The notes under the pieces are model-generated. The model worked only from the letters and a program-made list of their open reading frames with translations. It was not told the DNA's origin and ran no database searches. A stretch of 64,000 bases of DNA from an uncultured Acidimicrobiales bacterium. GTDB taxonomy: Bacteria > Actinomycetota > Acidimicrobiia > Acidimicrobiales > SHLQ01. Location of the stretch: contig CALLQB010000035.1 in NCBI GenBank assembly GCA_938015295.1, positions 1 through 64,000 on the forward strand, in the 5' to 3' direction. Positions 1 through 8,651 of this stretch are shown piece by piece (positions within the stretch are counted from its first letter, which is position 1; every line of letters begins with the position of its first letter). The position numbers were made by a program, and so were the translations under genes.

Positions 1-163
1 TGTGTTTGTGCTTTTGGACCGCCGCGCCGGGTTTGAACCGGTTCCGCACAACCCAGAGCCCCTCCTCGATCTTGACTTGGACGACCTTGAGTTCGAGGTC
101 GCCTGCCTCGACCCAGGGGATGTCGTCTTCGCCAAGATGTAGTGCTGAGGGTGCTTCTGCCAT
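1..163 (-). CDS. Cupin-domain protein, N-terminal fragment
   Basis: The reading frame opens at an ATG (161-163) and runs off the left edge of the window, giving 54 visible residues. The N-terminus is acidic (MAEAPSALHLGEDD). The visible end PGAAVQKHKH matches the first metal-binding cupin motif, G-x5-H-x-H. Cupins of this small single-domain type (ChrR-like or dihydroxyacetophenone-dioxygenase-like) bind a metal in a beta barrel, but the substrate cannot be told from this fragment. It is transcribed away from the downstream maleylpyruvate isomerase-like gene, so the two share a divergent intergenic region. Confidence 0.75.
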   Translation of the reverse strand, partial: MAEAPSALHLGEDDIPWVEAGDLELKVVQVKIEEGLWVVRNRFKPGAAVQKHKH

Positions 164-240
164 GGCTCGATCGTAGCCAACAGTGCGTGCCGAGACCGAC
201 TCCGTGGTAGATGCCTCTAGACCGACGTTTCGCTCCGAGG

Positions 241-246
241 TAGGTT
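241..246 (+). promoter_or_regulatory. Candidate -10 box TAGGTT
   Basis: TAGGTT sits about 55 nt before the ATG at 301. It would start transcription near 252-255, downstream of the alternative GTG at 247, which therefore argues for the ATG at 301 as the true start. No clear -35 hexamer is visible. Confidence 0.35.
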
Positions 247-300
247 GTGAACAGTTTCACAACAGGTGAACGTTTCAGCTCATCGACGAGAGGCAACGTC

Positions 301-1095
301 ATGCATCAGTCCGGAATCGAACCATGGCTCGCTACCGCTGCTAAGCAGAGGGTCGGTGACTTTGTGCGTGACCTGAGAACCGTGTCCGACACCTCGCTAC
401 CCGTGCCCAATCTCGCTTGGACGGTCGCCGACCTTGCTCAGCATGTGGCTTGCCTGGGCTCGTACTGGCAGAAACACCATGACGCCGGGCCCGACTATGA
501 ACGTCCGGCCGACTTTGCCGCGAACTCAGATAGAGCACGCGCCCATATCACCGAAACCGATGCCGCGAAGCTCGCCGAGCTGATCGAGCACGAATTGAGC
601 GACTACATCGCCAGCGCCGTCGAGGGGCCAGAAGACCTATGGCTCTACGGCCTCAAGAACAGCGCTTCGGACATGCTTGCGCTGCTTCTTAGCGAGACGG
701 TCATGCACGGGCGCGACCTCGCCCGGGTGACAGGTTCGACACCACCCATGCTCGGCCAAGCAGAAGCACATGCAGTGGTCGACGCATTCATGGTCACAAC
801 GCCGTTCTTTGTCGATGCCGAGAAGGCTCGCGCGCAACCCGACGGCGTGTATCACGTCGCGTTCCGCGGCGGTAAGGACTACACCTGGACCAAACAAGGC
901 GACAAGTTGACCGTGACCGAAGGGCGGCCACAGCGCGCCGATGCTCGCCTCAAGACCGATCCCGGAATGTTCGTGCTCTCTTCGCTTGGACGAGTCGGTC
1001 AGATTCGAGCCGCCATGTCAGGAAAGATGGTCAGCTACGGTCGCAAGCCGTGGCGATTCCTCGGCCTCGGCAAAATCGTTGCCGACGGCATCTAA
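301..1095 (+). CDS. Mycothiol-dependent maleylpyruvate isomerase family protein
   Basis: A 264-residue protein with the two-part architecture of this actinobacterial family. The N-terminal DinB-like four-helix domain carries metal-ligand type histidines (DLAQHVACLG near residue 50 and the ETVMHGRDL segment near residue 134). A C-terminal SCP2-like domain follows (about residues 175-260). Family members use mycothiol or catalyse thiol-dependent isomerisations, but many are functionally unassigned, so the substrate is unknown. An upstream in-frame GTG at 247 exists. I prefer the ATG at 301 because GAGAGG precedes it at good spacing and a likely -10 box lies at 241-246. It is monocistronic, with a convergent neighbour downstream. 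Confidence 0.8.
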   Translation: MHQSGIEPWLATAAKQRVGDFVRDLRTVSDTSLPVPNLAWTVADLAQHVACLGSYWQKHHDAGPDYERPADFAANSDRARAHITETDAAKLAELIEHELSDYIASAVEGPEDLWLYGLKNSASDMLALLLSETVMHGRDLARVTGSTPPMLGQAEAHAVVDAFMVTTPFFVDAEKARAQPDGVYHVAFRGGKDYTWTKQGDKLTVTEGRPQRADARLKTDPGMFVLSSLGRVGQIRAAMSGKMVSYGRKPWRFLGLGKIVADGI

Positions 1096-1163
1096 CGGCG
1101 TTGTCCGTTTCCCCTTCTCCAGTCTTCGACTGTCTGGTCTTCGAGGGGGTTGGTAATCGGCTA

Positions 1164-1508
1164 CTAGTCCCAGCCGAGCTCGTGCAGTCGGTCATCGTCG
1201 ATGCCGAAATGATGAGCGAGCTCGTGCACCACGGTCACCCGCACCTCTTCGACCACATGCTCTGCTGACGAGCACTCTTCGCAGAGCGGCAGCCGGTAGA
1301 TGGTTATGCGGTCGGGAAGCTCAAGCCCGCCATAGAGCTCGCGTTCGGTGAGAGGAATCCCCTCATAGAGGCCAAAGAGATCTTCGGTCGGGTGCTGATC
1401 TTCGACCATCACCACCACGTTGTCGAGCAGCTCTAAGAGTGCGGGCGGCAACGAGTCGAGTGCGTCAGCAACCATACGTTCAAAGTGTCGAACCGAAACG
1501 TCGATCAT
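1164..1508 (-). CDS. Zincin-like metallopeptidase family protein
   Basis: A 114-residue protein ending in HELAHHFGIDDDRLHELGW. This is the extended zinc motif HExxH-x8-H typical of the small Zincin_1 (DUF1025-like) family, found widely in actinobacteria. The rest is compact, and the length is normal for the family. It has no signal peptide, so it is probably cytoplasmic. Members are predicted metallopeptidases; no substrate is established. The ATG at 1508 has a TAGCCT box 6 nt upstream, suggesting a leaderless message. It is followed on the same strand by nothing closely spaced. Confidence 0.85.
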   Translation of the reverse strand: MIDVSVRHFERMVADALDSLPPALLELLDNVVVMVEDQHPTEDLFGLYEGIPLTERELYGGLELPDRITIYRLPLCEECSSAEHVVEEVRVTVVHELAHHFGIDDDRLHELGWD

Positions 1509-1514
1509 CGCAGC

Positions 1515-1520
1515 AGGCTA
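1515..1520 (-). promoter_or_regulatory. -10 box TAGCCT, leaderless geometry
   Basis: TAGCCT lies 6 nt before the ATG of the metallopeptidase gene, placing the expected transcription start at or next to the start codon. Confidence 0.45.
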
Positions 1521-1552
1521 GCGAGGTTCAGCGCGCCGGCTGCGATGGATGT

Positions 1553-1741
1553 CTAGTTGTCGATAGCCGACGCGATTTCGCTCTGCTGGTAACTAATTGC
1601 CTGACCGAACATGGTCACTGAGGCGATACAAACGACGGCGATCAACGACACGAGTAATGCATATTCGACGAGTGACGCGCCGCGGTCACTTTGGATGCGG
1701 TTTCGAAAGGCGATGGTGAGCTTGAGAATGGTGTGCTGCAT
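1553..1741 (-). CDS. Flp/Fap-type type IVb pilin
   Basis: A 62-residue prepilin. A basic leader of about 20 residues ends in DRG, followed by ASLVEYALL, with the glutamate at +5 of the predicted mature protein as required for prepilin peptidase cleavage and assembly. A single hydrophobic helix follows (about residues 24-45) and then a short polar tail. The size and layout are those of Flp pilins of tad systems, which build thin adhesive pili. No tad or rcp assembly genes are in this window, so the export machinery must lie elsewhere. AAGGA is close upstream of the ATG. It is an isolated gene. Confidence 0.85.
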   Translation of the reverse strand: MQHTILKLTIAFRNRIQSDRGASLVEYALLVSLIAVVCIASVTMFGQAISYQQSEIASAIDN

Positions 1742-1903
1742 GGGTCCTTATCCCGTCGGCGGTCGACTTTTGTTCGGCACGTTGCATCGATTTCCGAAGC
1801 AATTTCTTCCCAAATCAACCGTGTTTCACGAAGATTGGTGACTTGTGGACACTGTTGTGGGTACGGCGGCCCGCTCGGTGGTGCGTTTGACCTAGGTGGC
1901 GGC

Positions 1904-2764
1904 TTAGCTCACCGCTTGCTGCTCGAAGAACGAGGCGCCCTTCGGGATCTCCGGCTCGAACATCTCGAACGGCGTTGTACGGATCCGTCCCGTTCGCTCG
2001 CCGCGCACTACCTCGCCGTCGTAGATGCTCGGCAAACTCTGAGGGCTGAGAGAAATGGAGTCCTCCGCCCGGTATTCGGCGATGAAGAGCGTGCGCGGCC
2101 GTGTTGACCGATTGGGCGCTGACGCGTGAAGTAGGCGCGTGTGCATAAGACACGCCGTGCCTGCCGGACCGGTGCATGGCAGCGACTTCGTCGCCGCATC
2201 CTTGGCGATATCGTCAGCGACGGTTCCGGTGAACACGCCCTTGTGCCAGTGGTCATACATCGGTCCTCGGTGGCTTCCCGGCACAACCTCGAGTGGACCG
2301 TTCTCAAGGGTTACATCGTCGAGAAAGAACAACACTGCAATGAGGTCTTCGTTGCTGTGGGGCTGAAACAGGAAATCCTGGTGATATTTCACCTCGGTCG
2401 CAGCACCGGGTTGTTTCGAGTTCACCTTCGAATTGTTGAACTCGACGTTTGGCCCAATCAGTTGCGCGACAGCGTCGAGGGCCCGTGAGTTTCGCATGAC
2501 TTCGAGATATGCCGAGGAGATATCGACTGGTGATGTCACACGGCGTAGCGCGGGATGTTCGGCCGAGTGCCCCGGTTCAAGATCGAAGCGCGGCCGGCCA
2601 TCGAGGGTCTGTCCGTACGCCGCGACCTCGTTAGTGCTTTCCTCGATCCAGATGTCGAAGTCGGCATTGAGCGCGTGTAATTGATCGGCGGTTAGCGCAT
2701 CAGTAAGAACAAGAAACCCGTTCTCCCAGTAGGCGTCGACTTGCTCTTGAGAAAGTGCGTCCAT
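1904..2764 (-). CDS. Phytanoyl-CoA dioxygenase (PhyH) family protein
   Basis: A 286-residue Fe(II)/2-oxoglutarate oxygenase of the PhyH family. It begins MDALSQEQVDAYWENGFLVL, the classic PhyH opening (helix, then an E-N-G-F/Y-L-V turn). YHQDF supplies the H-x-D iron ligands around residue 150. The distal histidine is probably in the MHTRLLHASAPN stretch, and the following RP-R pair would hold 2-oxoglutarate. The substrate is unknown; actinobacterial members include many secondary-metabolite hydroxylases. The frame is open further upstream, but the ATG at 2764 avoids overlap with the methyltransferase gene that ends at 2791 and probably shares the transcript. Confidence 0.8.
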   Translation of the reverse strand: MDALSQEQVDAYWENGFLVLTDALTADQLHALNADFDIWIEESTNEVAAYGQTLDGRPRFDLEPGHSAEHPALRRVTSPVDISSAYLEVMRNSRALDAVAQLIGPNVEFNNSKVNSKQPGAATEVKYHQDFLFQPHSNEDLIAVLFFLDDVTLENGPLEVVPGSHRGPMYDHWHKGVFTGTVADDIAKDAATKSLPCTGPAGTACLMHTRLLHASAPNRSTRPRTLFIAEYRAEDSISLSPQSLPSIYDGEVVRGERTGRIRTTPFEMFEPEIPKGASFFEQQAVS

Positions 2765-2790
2765 TGCCAAAGAATACAGCTTTGTGTCAG

Positions 2791-3861
2791 CTATGGCGAT
2801 GCTGGTTGCCGGAGCCATGCCAGTGTTTCCATATGTTTCGTGCCGGGAAACATGTCGAACGCCGTTACGCCGGCAAGTTGCAGCCCCGCATCGCAAAACG
2901 ATGCCACATCGTGCGCAAACGACGACACATTACAGCCGACGAGTATGACGCTGTGTTGCGCTCTGGCAGCAAGCAGTCGATGCCCTTCTCGAACACCAGA
3001 CCGGGGTGGGTCGACCACCACAAGGTCAGCTGCTGGCAGCTCGTGCATGACATCGTAGGCGTCGGCGGCCACCCCAGAGATATGGGTCGGATTCACCGCT
3101 TGAAGCGCCTCGATAGCGGGCCCAGCATGATCGACTCCGACGCCGACAAGCCCCTTAGCGGCGAGCGGCACGGCGAAATTGCCAGCGCCGCAGAAAACGT
3201 CGAGAAACGACCGTGCGTTCGTCGCTGCGGCAATGCGAAGCACCTCGGCAACCAGGCGCCGGTTTACCCCGTCGTTTACCTGCACGAACGATGCAACCGG
3301 AACGTCGACCGTTACACCGGGGCTGACATCGTAGGAAAGGTGCGGGTTCTCGGTGCCGCTCGGATTTGCCACTAGCCATGCTGAGCCGAGCGCCTCGCAA
3401 AGCCGCTCACTGTTGACGTCATGCGAGAGGCGCAGGCCGACCGCCGGGTTGCGAGACGTGTCGTTTGTGGCCAGGCCATCCACCCGAACCTCGAGATGGT
3501 CGACTCCCCAAAGAAGTGACGGATTTTTGGCGCTTACCGCCCGAAGTCTCTCGATCGCTGCCCAAAGGTCGGGTCGGACCACCGGACATCCGTCGCGCTT
3601 GGCCTGATTGAAGAAGTCGGCCCGGCCGTCGACCACCTTCATTCGGAGTCGATTTCGATAACCGGTCCTCGCCGCGTCGTCGGCGTCGGCATCGAGACGG
3701 ATCGGCACCGCGAACCCTGCTCGCTCAAGGGCTTCGCGTACCGAGTCGACTTTCCCTTCAAGTTCTGTGGAGCGGCTAACCGCGAGAAGAGGGCAACCTC
3801 CGCAGGTTTGTTGCACGTTGCATACGCAGTCGCCGTCGTCGCTGGGTGATGTCTTGAGCAT
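2791..3861 (-). CDS. Class I SAM-dependent RNA m5U methyltransferase (TrmA/RlmCD family)
   Basis: About 356 residues. The N-terminal cysteine cluster (CVCNVQQTCGGCPLL, near residue 10) resembles the iron-sulfur site of RlmD/RumA enzymes. The catalytic domain contains SFVQVNDGVNRRLV, the SAM-binding motif FLDVFCGAGNFAVPLA, DPPRSGVREG and a GCNVSSFAHDV segment containing the expected nucleophilic cysteine. Such enzymes methylate C5 of uridine in tRNA or 23S rRNA; which one cannot be decided here. I chose the ATG at 3861 because it falls 4 nt after the hipA stop, implying translational coupling, and the upstream in-frame start would lie inside hipA. Confidence 0.85.
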   Translation of the reverse strand: MLKTSPSDDGDCVCNVQQTCGGCPLLAVSRSTELEGKVDSVREALERAGFAVPIRLDADADDAARTGYRNRLRMKVVDGRADFFNQAKRDGCPVVRPDLWAAIERLRAVSAKNPSLLWGVDHLEVRVDGLATNDTSRNPAVGLRLSHDVNSERLCEALGSAWLVANPSGTENPHLSYDVSPGVTVDVPVASFVQVNDGVNRRLVAEVLRIAAATNARSFLDVFCGAGNFAVPLAAKGLVGVGVDHAGPAIEALQAVNPTHISGVAADAYDVMHELPAADLVVVDPPRSGVREGHRLLAARAQHSVILVGCNVSSFAHDVASFCDAGLQLAGVTAFDMFPGTKHMETLAWLRQPASP

Positions 3862-3865
3862 CGGT

Positions 3866-5176
3866 TCAGAGCCGCCGGAATTGACTATCGATGTTGCGGT
3901 GGGCGACCTCACCAATTTCGGCAGCGTCGGCAAAGGTTTGCCAATTGGCGCAGGCGTCGTTCACTCGGTCGATTGCTCGGGCGGCGTCAGCGCGCGACAT
4001 GTTTGCGTGGCGGGCTAACTCGAGCAGGTCGTCTCGTACGAAATCGTCGAGCTTGCCGTTGATCGACATCTGGTGTCGTGCCAGCCACCGGTTGCTTTGG
4101 TCGTTCGCATAGGTGACGTCGAACGCTGGGGATAGGTGCCACACGCCATCTCGATCCATGAGGAAGCCGATGTTTTTTGTGTGATCGTCCTGGTTCCTTG
4201 CCGCAACGTTGAAGGCTGCCCGCACGAATTGTTGCTCGAGGTCGGCCTGGGGCAGGCCGAGCTCGCGCATGATGGCCAGCGCCTGTTCATATGAGGTCGC
4301 GCCGGGCTGGTTGTAGTCAAGGTGAGCAAGACCGTTGAGCGACTGGTAGTGCAGCTTGTTGCCGCCGGGTCTATCGAAACGTCGGGTCATGAAGTGCGCT
4401 CGCTTTTCTTCCTCCAGCAGCCGCGCCTCGGCCATCACGAGCCCGGCTTCGGTAGCCATGAGCGCGTAGGCAAATTCGATTCGGCCGTAGCCTTGTGGGT
4501 CAAACAACGAGCCCTTATCGCGATTTCGTTCGATGCCGTCAAATTTGATGAGCCAGTGGTCATAGCCAGCTGGCAGATCGAGTTGTCCCGAACGCACGCT
4601 GTTGGTGGTCTGGTTCCAGCCGATGACGGCTTTCGCTCGAGCGCCGCCGGCCGACGTGCCCACGCGAATAATCTGTGAGAGGTCGCGGTCGTCAAGCGTG
4701 CTGGATGCCTGCGACGGTTGCACCTCGAGCTGCGTCTTCGCTGCCAGGGCGGTGTTTGCCAGGTCGACCAGTTCAGCAACATCGAGGATTTCGGACTCGG
4801 CTGCGGTCAGCGGTTTTGCGGGGCGATACTCGAGGGCTCCCATGCCGCGGCTGCCGACATAACAAAGCTGCTCTACTGGCGTGAAGTCGCCGCGTGTGCG
4901 GCCTTGGCGGATCAGCCATTGATCGATGAGCGCCTCGCCGTACTTGTCGGGCAGCGAGTCGTTGAGCAGGCCTGGTAGTCCCCGAAATGTCTCGGTAGCG
5001 AGGTGCGGAAACTCGTACGCTCCGGGCGCCAAAGGCATCATCAGTGGCGCTACCTCGATTCCTGAGCTAAGGAACGTGTCGAAAAATTCGAATGATGCCA
5101 ATCGCCGTTCGGGGAGCCATACCACCGCGCCGATGGGGGTGCCCCAGAGGTACACCTCGGCGGCGTCGATGCTCAT
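3866..5176 (-). CDS. hipA: HipA-family kinase toxin
   Basis: A 436-residue protein of full HipA length. An N-terminal subdomain (residues 1-100) is followed by the HipA-like kinase fold. VGTSAGGARAKAVI forms the glycine-rich loop (about 172-185), HWLIKFDG follows near 207, RNQDDHTKNIGF carries the catalytic aspartate loop (about 330), and LSPAFDVTYAND is the metal-binding DFG-like motif. HipA kinases phosphorylate aminoacyl-tRNA synthetases (GltX in E. coli) and induce dormancy; the target here is not known. The ATG overlaps the hipB stop by 4 nt (ATGA), the standard antitoxin-first arrangement. All catalytic segments look intact. Confidence 0.92.
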   Translation of the reverse strand: MSIDAAEVYLWGTPIGAVVWLPERRLASFEFFDTFLSSGIEVAPLMMPLAPGAYEFPHLATETFRGLPGLLNDSLPDKYGEALIDQWLIRQGRTRGDFTPVEQLCYVGSRGMGALEYRPAKPLTAAESEILDVAELVDLANTALAAKTQLEVQPSQASSTLDDRDLSQIIRVGTSAGGARAKAVIGWNQTTNSVRSGQLDLPAGYDHWLIKFDGIERNRDKGSLFDPQGYGRIEFAYALMATEAGLVMAEARLLEEEKRAHFMTRRFDRPGGNKLHYQSLNGLAHLDYNQPGATSYEQALAIMRELGLPQADLEQQFVRAAFNVAARNQDDHTKNIGFLMDRDGVWHLSPAFDVTYANDQSNRWLARHQMSINGKLDDFVRDDLLELARHANMSRADAARAIDRVNDACANWQTFADAAEIGEVAHRNIDSQFRRL

Positions 5177-5580
5177 GTGTCACCAGATGTTGTGGGCTGG
5201 CCGGGTGGCTGCTCGTCTCCCCAGACAAAGGTAGTTGCTGGTTCGGCGCCGGCGTTGGCGGTGGTTTTTCGCGGGCGACCGACCCGCAACCGCTGGGTGT
5301 CTGGGGCGAGTTGGCCCGACCGAAGCGCTTGTACCGGGCTCACCTCCGGTGCGGTGAGGAATTCGTCGAGTACATCGAGTCGTCGCAGCGAACGAAGCAC
5401 TCGGATCAGCGTGTTCAGCGAAGAATCGCCGGTGTTTTCGAGTCGGCTGAGTGTCGCTGGACTAATGCTCGCCGATGTGGCGAGCTGGGCTTGGGTGATC
5501 TTGCGTCTGATGCGTTCGTCGCGCACTCGTTTGCCGAGCTCTCGTAGTAGCTGTTCGTCGGTGTCTGATTGATGGGTCAC
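5173..5580 (-). CDS. hipB: HipB-like XRE-family antitoxin
   Basis: A 135-residue DNA-binding protein. A Cro/C1-type helix-turn-helix occupies residues 12-68 (RVRDERIRRKITQAQLATSA then ISPATLSRLEN). The C-terminal tail is basic, disordered and proline-rich (about 95-135), longer than that of E. coli HipB (88 residues). Such tails often neutralise or contact the toxin. The start is GTG, with a GGGGG tract about 6 nt upstream. It is translationally coupled to hipA and very probably autoregulated through the palindromes at 5628-5671. Confidence 0.88.
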   Translation of the reverse strand: MTHQSDTDEQLLRELGKRVRDERIRRKITQAQLATSASISPATLSRLENTGDSSLNTLIRVLRSLRRLDVLDEFLTAPEVSPVQALRSGQLAPDTQRLRVGRPRKTTANAGAEPATTFVWGDEQPPGQPTTSGDT

Positions 5581-5627
5581 GGGTAGTCCCCCAAAGAAGT
5601 CATCCTCACCACAATATCGCTATTTCG

Positions 5628-5671
5628 GTATATTATGTTAGGGTTGGTGTCTAATATACAAAAATGTATAT
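5628..5671 (-). promoter_or_regulatory. hipBA promoter with inverted-repeat operator
   Basis: Three related half-sites are visible in this AT-rich patch: GTATATTA (5628-5635), its exact reverse complement TAATATAC (5652-5659), and GTATAT (5666-5671), which pairs with ATATAC (5654-5659) across 6 nt. On the minus strand TTGTAT (5656-5661) and CATAAT (5632-5637) form a -35/-10 pair with an 18-nt spacer, so bound HipB would cover the promoter. The half-sites are seen; the role is inferred from HipB biology. Confidence 0.65.
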
Positions 5672-5676
5672 AACAG

Positions 5677-6666
5677 TTATTGTGTGTCGATCTCGGTTTG
5701 ATACGACGGGGTCCGGCCAGGTTGGGGCGGTATGCCCGCCGATCCCGAATAGATCTGCATCTCGATCGGCACCCGACGAGGCGGGTTCGTCGATAGCCAG
5801 AGCCGCAAAAGGTGACGTTTGGCGGCACCCGGAGGGTCGCTGAAAGCTTCTCGGGCATGCAATGCTGTGTAGTTGTTGGCAAACACGGCCTCACCAGCTT
5901 CGAGCGTGAACCGGAAGCCGAGTCCGGGCTCGAGAGCGAGCTCCTCGAAGCGGTCGAGAGCCCTTCGGTCGGCCTCGGTGAGCGCACAACGATCAGGGTC
6001 CTCATGCGCGGCGATCTCAATGTACTGGCGTACATAGTTTGCGCTCAGGTAGCCGTCCTGGTCGGCGAAAACCGGAACGCGGTAGGGCGTGATTGGGTCA
6101 TCGTCGTCGCCCTGCTCGCCGAAGCGGTGGTAATAGAAGCCGCGATAGAGCAGCTCGAGCACTTCGGGGTTCTCCGCTCTCAGCCGCTCATGGATGACCA
6201 TTGAACTGGCAAAGAGGCTCTCGCCGCCGGTCGTCGCTGGCTGAATGCACAAAAACCCAAGAAGGTCGGCCGGGTCGCTGTGCGGTGTGAGTCGCTCGTT
6301 GCGCCGGTAGGCCCGGGCGTGCGGGTCGTCGTCAACAACACTGACGACATGGCCAAGCCGCTCCCCCATCACGCTTTGGGACTCGGCAGTTCCGAGGAAT
6401 TCCCCCACGCGCCAGAAAAGGCGTTCGAGTTTCGCTAAAGACAGTTCGTGCACCGGAAACCCGTGAACGATCGCGAGGCCACGTCCGCTCACCAACTCCG
6501 ACAAAAGCGCTGCGAGGCCGGCCTCGGCACGCCCTAGCGCGAGCGTTTCACACTCATCGTGAAGCTGCGAAATGAGGTCGGTGAAATCGATGTCGAGGCT
6601 GAGGCGATCCCTCGACAGACTCTGTGCATCCCAAAGCGTCGCCGGGTTAGGCGTACCAAACTGCAT
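5677..6666 (-). CDS. TauD/TfdA-family Fe(II)/2-oxoglutarate dioxygenase
   Basis: A 329-residue oxygenase. TPHSDPADL (about residue 130) gives the H-x-D iron pair. GGESLF follows as in clavaminate-synthase-like enzymes. NNYTALHARE (about 270) provides the distal histidine, and RHLLRLWL carries the 2-oxoglutarate arginine. The family hydroxylates taurine, aryloxyalkanoates, gamma-butyrobetaine or peptide-bound amino acids. The long LGFLCIQPATTGGES segment resembles the clavaminate synthase/TauD-like branch rather than true TauD. The substrate is not assignable. It lies directly upstream of the hipBA promoter on the same strand; readthrough into hipBA is possible. Confidence 0.82.
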   Translation of the reverse strand: MQFGTPNPATLWDAQSLSRDRLSLDIDFTDLISQLHDECETLALGRAEAGLAALLSELVSGRGLAIVHGFPVHELSLAKLERLFWRVGEFLGTAESQSVMGERLGHVVSVVDDDPHARAYRRNERLTPHSDPADLLGFLCIQPATTGGESLFASSMVIHERLRAENPEVLELLYRGFYYHRFGEQGDDDDPITPYRVPVFADQDGYLSANYVRQYIEIAAHEDPDRCALTEADRRALDRFEELALEPGLGFRFTLEAGEAVFANNYTALHAREAFSDPPGAAKRHLLRLWLSTNPPRRVPIEMQIYSGSAGIPPQPGRTPSYQTEIDTQ

Positions 6667-6671
6667 GGCGC

Positions 6672-6677
6672 ACCCTA
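6672..6677 (-). promoter_or_regulatory. -10 box TAGGGT, leaderless geometry
   Basis: TAGGGT ends 5 nt before the ATG of the TauD-like gene, at the short limit of the spacing seen elsewhere in this window. Confidence 0.35.
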
Positions 6678-6717
6678 CCGAAGCCGGGTCAGGCTGTCAG
6701 CCAATCTGCCCAGCGGG

Positions 6718-8628
6718 TCAGGGCTCGATCAGTCCCGAACTACGAAACACTTCCAGCGCTTCGACGAAGTCACCCACAACAGAAGTGTCGCCGTCGACCG
6801 CTATCGCCCCGGCGGCGACCTCGGCGTCGAGCGACGTCGTGTCGGCCATCAGCCGCTGGAATGCGAGCCGGTCGAGGGTTAGCGACGCAGCGGCGTCGGC
6901 CGAGGTTTGATCCGGTGCGTGATAAATGGCCGACCGGCCAATGCCGAGTACGTGATGCTCATCGAGATCGGTGAAGTGCCAATTGAGGGTTAGCTCCCCG
7001 CCCGACCAGCTTGTGGGGTCAAACCGGACGCCGACGAGGTCGAAAAGTTGTTCGGCAGTCGCCGCGACCAGTAGGTGTCTGCCCACAGCTAGCGGGTTGT
7101 TCGGGCTGCCATGGCGAAGCTCTTGGGCGCCGGTCAGATAGGCGTTGCGCCAGGTGCCGGATTCGGCTTGGTAACCAAGCTGTTCGAGCGTGTCAGCCTG
7201 CAGGAGACGGGCTCGCTGGTTCTTTGGATCAGCGAAGACGAGGTGGTTCAGCAATTCTGCGGCCCACCGGTACTCGCCGTGGTCAAAGGCCTTTTGTGCG
7301 TTGGCTATGACCGCCTCGGCGCCTCCCATTGCTTGGACGTACCGCCCGCCAGCGTCGACGGGAGGTAGCGGGTTGAGGTTGGCCGGGTTGCCGTCGTACC
7401 AGCCGAGGTAGCGGTTGTAGACCGACCGCACGTTGTGCGAAACCGTGCCGTAGTACCCCTGCACGTGAGACTCGTCGGCGAATTCAGCCGGCAGGTGCAG
7501 CTCGGCCGCGATTTCAGTGGGTACGTGGCCCTTGTTGGCAAGGCGCATGGTCTGGTCGTGCATCCAGCGATAGACGTCGCGTTGCAGACGAAGAAATTTC
7601 GAGACGTCGTCGGCCCCAAAGCGCGGCCAGTGGTGGCTGGCGAACATCGTGTGGGTGTTACCGCCCCACATCTCGAGGGCCTCATGGATGTATTTGCTCC
7701 AGGCCAACGCGTTACGGGTTTGGGCGCCGCGAATCGGGTACAGATTGTGCAGGTTGTGCGAGCAGTTCTCGGCCATACACAGCAGTCCCATGTCCGGGAA
7801 ATGAAAGTTCATCTCCGCGGGCGCTTCGGCGTCAGGCGTGTTCTGGAAAACCACCCGAATACCGTCGATGACAAGTTCTTCGCCAGTCTCGACCACCGTC
7901 TCGGTGGGGCCAATGAGACCAGACAGCCACAGCGGGATGGCTTGCCCGAGCCCATCGTCGACCTGTCCTTGTGGCCCGGGCGGTAAAAACGGGCCGAATT
8001 GATAGGCGGCGCGGCGGCCCATGATCGGGCCGGCGATCACGTTTTCGCCCACCACCTCGTGCATGAAGCCGTCGGGAGCGATGATGCGCACGTCGCCAGC
8101 GTCGACGGCTTCGGGGCTGGTAACACCCAACACGCCACCGAAGTGATCGACGTGGCTGTGGGTATAGATCACGGCGGTAACCGGGCGTTCACCGAGGGTC
8201 ACATTAGCGAGATCGAGGCAAGCCTTGGCTGTGGGTGCGGTGGTCAGTGGATCAATGATGACCCAGCCGTGGTCGCCGGCGAGGAAGGTGATGTTCGACA
8301 GGTCGTAACCTCGCGCCTGCCATACGTTTTCGGCGACCTCGAAGAGGCCATGAATGGCGTTGAGTTTCCCTTGGCGCCAAAGCCCAGGGTGCACCGTGTC
8401 GGGCGCTGGTTCGTCGGTGCGAAGAAAGTCGTGCCGCGAAACGTCCCAGACCAGGTGATCGCCAACGGCAATGCGGCCTGTGTCGTGGGTAGCAATCAGC
8501 CCTTGCGATGCCCGCGCAAAGTCGCCCGGGTCATCAAACGACAACACTGCTGCGGTGTTTGCCGCTACCGTAGACGTCGAAGCAGGTTTGGGCTGGTCAG
8601 GTGCGCTCATCACCCGATGGCTTAGCAC
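6718..8628 (-). CDS. Alkyl/aryl-sulfatase of the SdsA1/BDS1 type (MBL fold)
   Basis: A 636-residue protein with the three-part layout of class III alkylsulfatases. The metallo-beta-lactamase domain has THSHVDHFGGV (zinc motif, about residue 157). An all-alpha dimerisation domain follows (about 390-520, including AQKAFDHGEYRWAAELLNHL). The C-terminal SCP2-like domain (about 525-636) provides a hydrophobic binding surface. These enzymes hydrolyse alkyl sulfates such as SDS to alcohol and sulfate. There is no obvious Sec signal in the first 30 residues, so a cytoplasmic or atypically exported form is likely. The start is GTG at 8628 with GGAGG 4 nt upstream; an ATG six codons later is an alternative. 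Confidence 0.88.
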   Translation of the reverse strand: MLSHRVMSAPDQPKPASTSTVAANTAAVLSFDDPGDFARASQGLIATHDTGRIAVGDHLVWDVSRHDFLRTDEPAPDTVHPGLWRQGKLNAIHGLFEVAENVWQARGYDLSNITFLAGDHGWVIIDPLTTAPTAKACLDLANVTLGERPVTAVIYTHSHVDHFGGVLGVTSPEAVDAGDVRIIAPDGFMHEVVGENVIAGPIMGRRAAYQFGPFLPPGPQGQVDDGLGQAIPLWLSGLIGPTETVVETGEELVIDGIRVVFQNTPDAEAPAEMNFHFPDMGLLCMAENCSHNLHNLYPIRGAQTRNALAWSKYIHEALEMWGGNTHTMFASHHWPRFGADDVSKFLRLQRDVYRWMHDQTMRLANKGHVPTEIAAELHLPAEFADESHVQGYYGTVSHNVRSVYNRYLGWYDGNPANLNPLPPVDAGGRYVQAMGGAEAVIANAQKAFDHGEYRWAAELLNHLVFADPKNQRARLLQADTLEQLGYQAESGTWRNAYLTGAQELRHGSPNNPLAVGRHLLVAATAEQLFDLVGVRFDPTSWSGGELTLNWHFTDLDEHHVLGIGRSAIYHAPDQTSADAAASLTLDRLAFQRLMADTTSLDAEVAAGAIAVDGDTSVVGDFVEALEVFRSSGLIEP

Positions 8629-8651
8629 AGCGCCTCCACCCCGTCAGCAAC

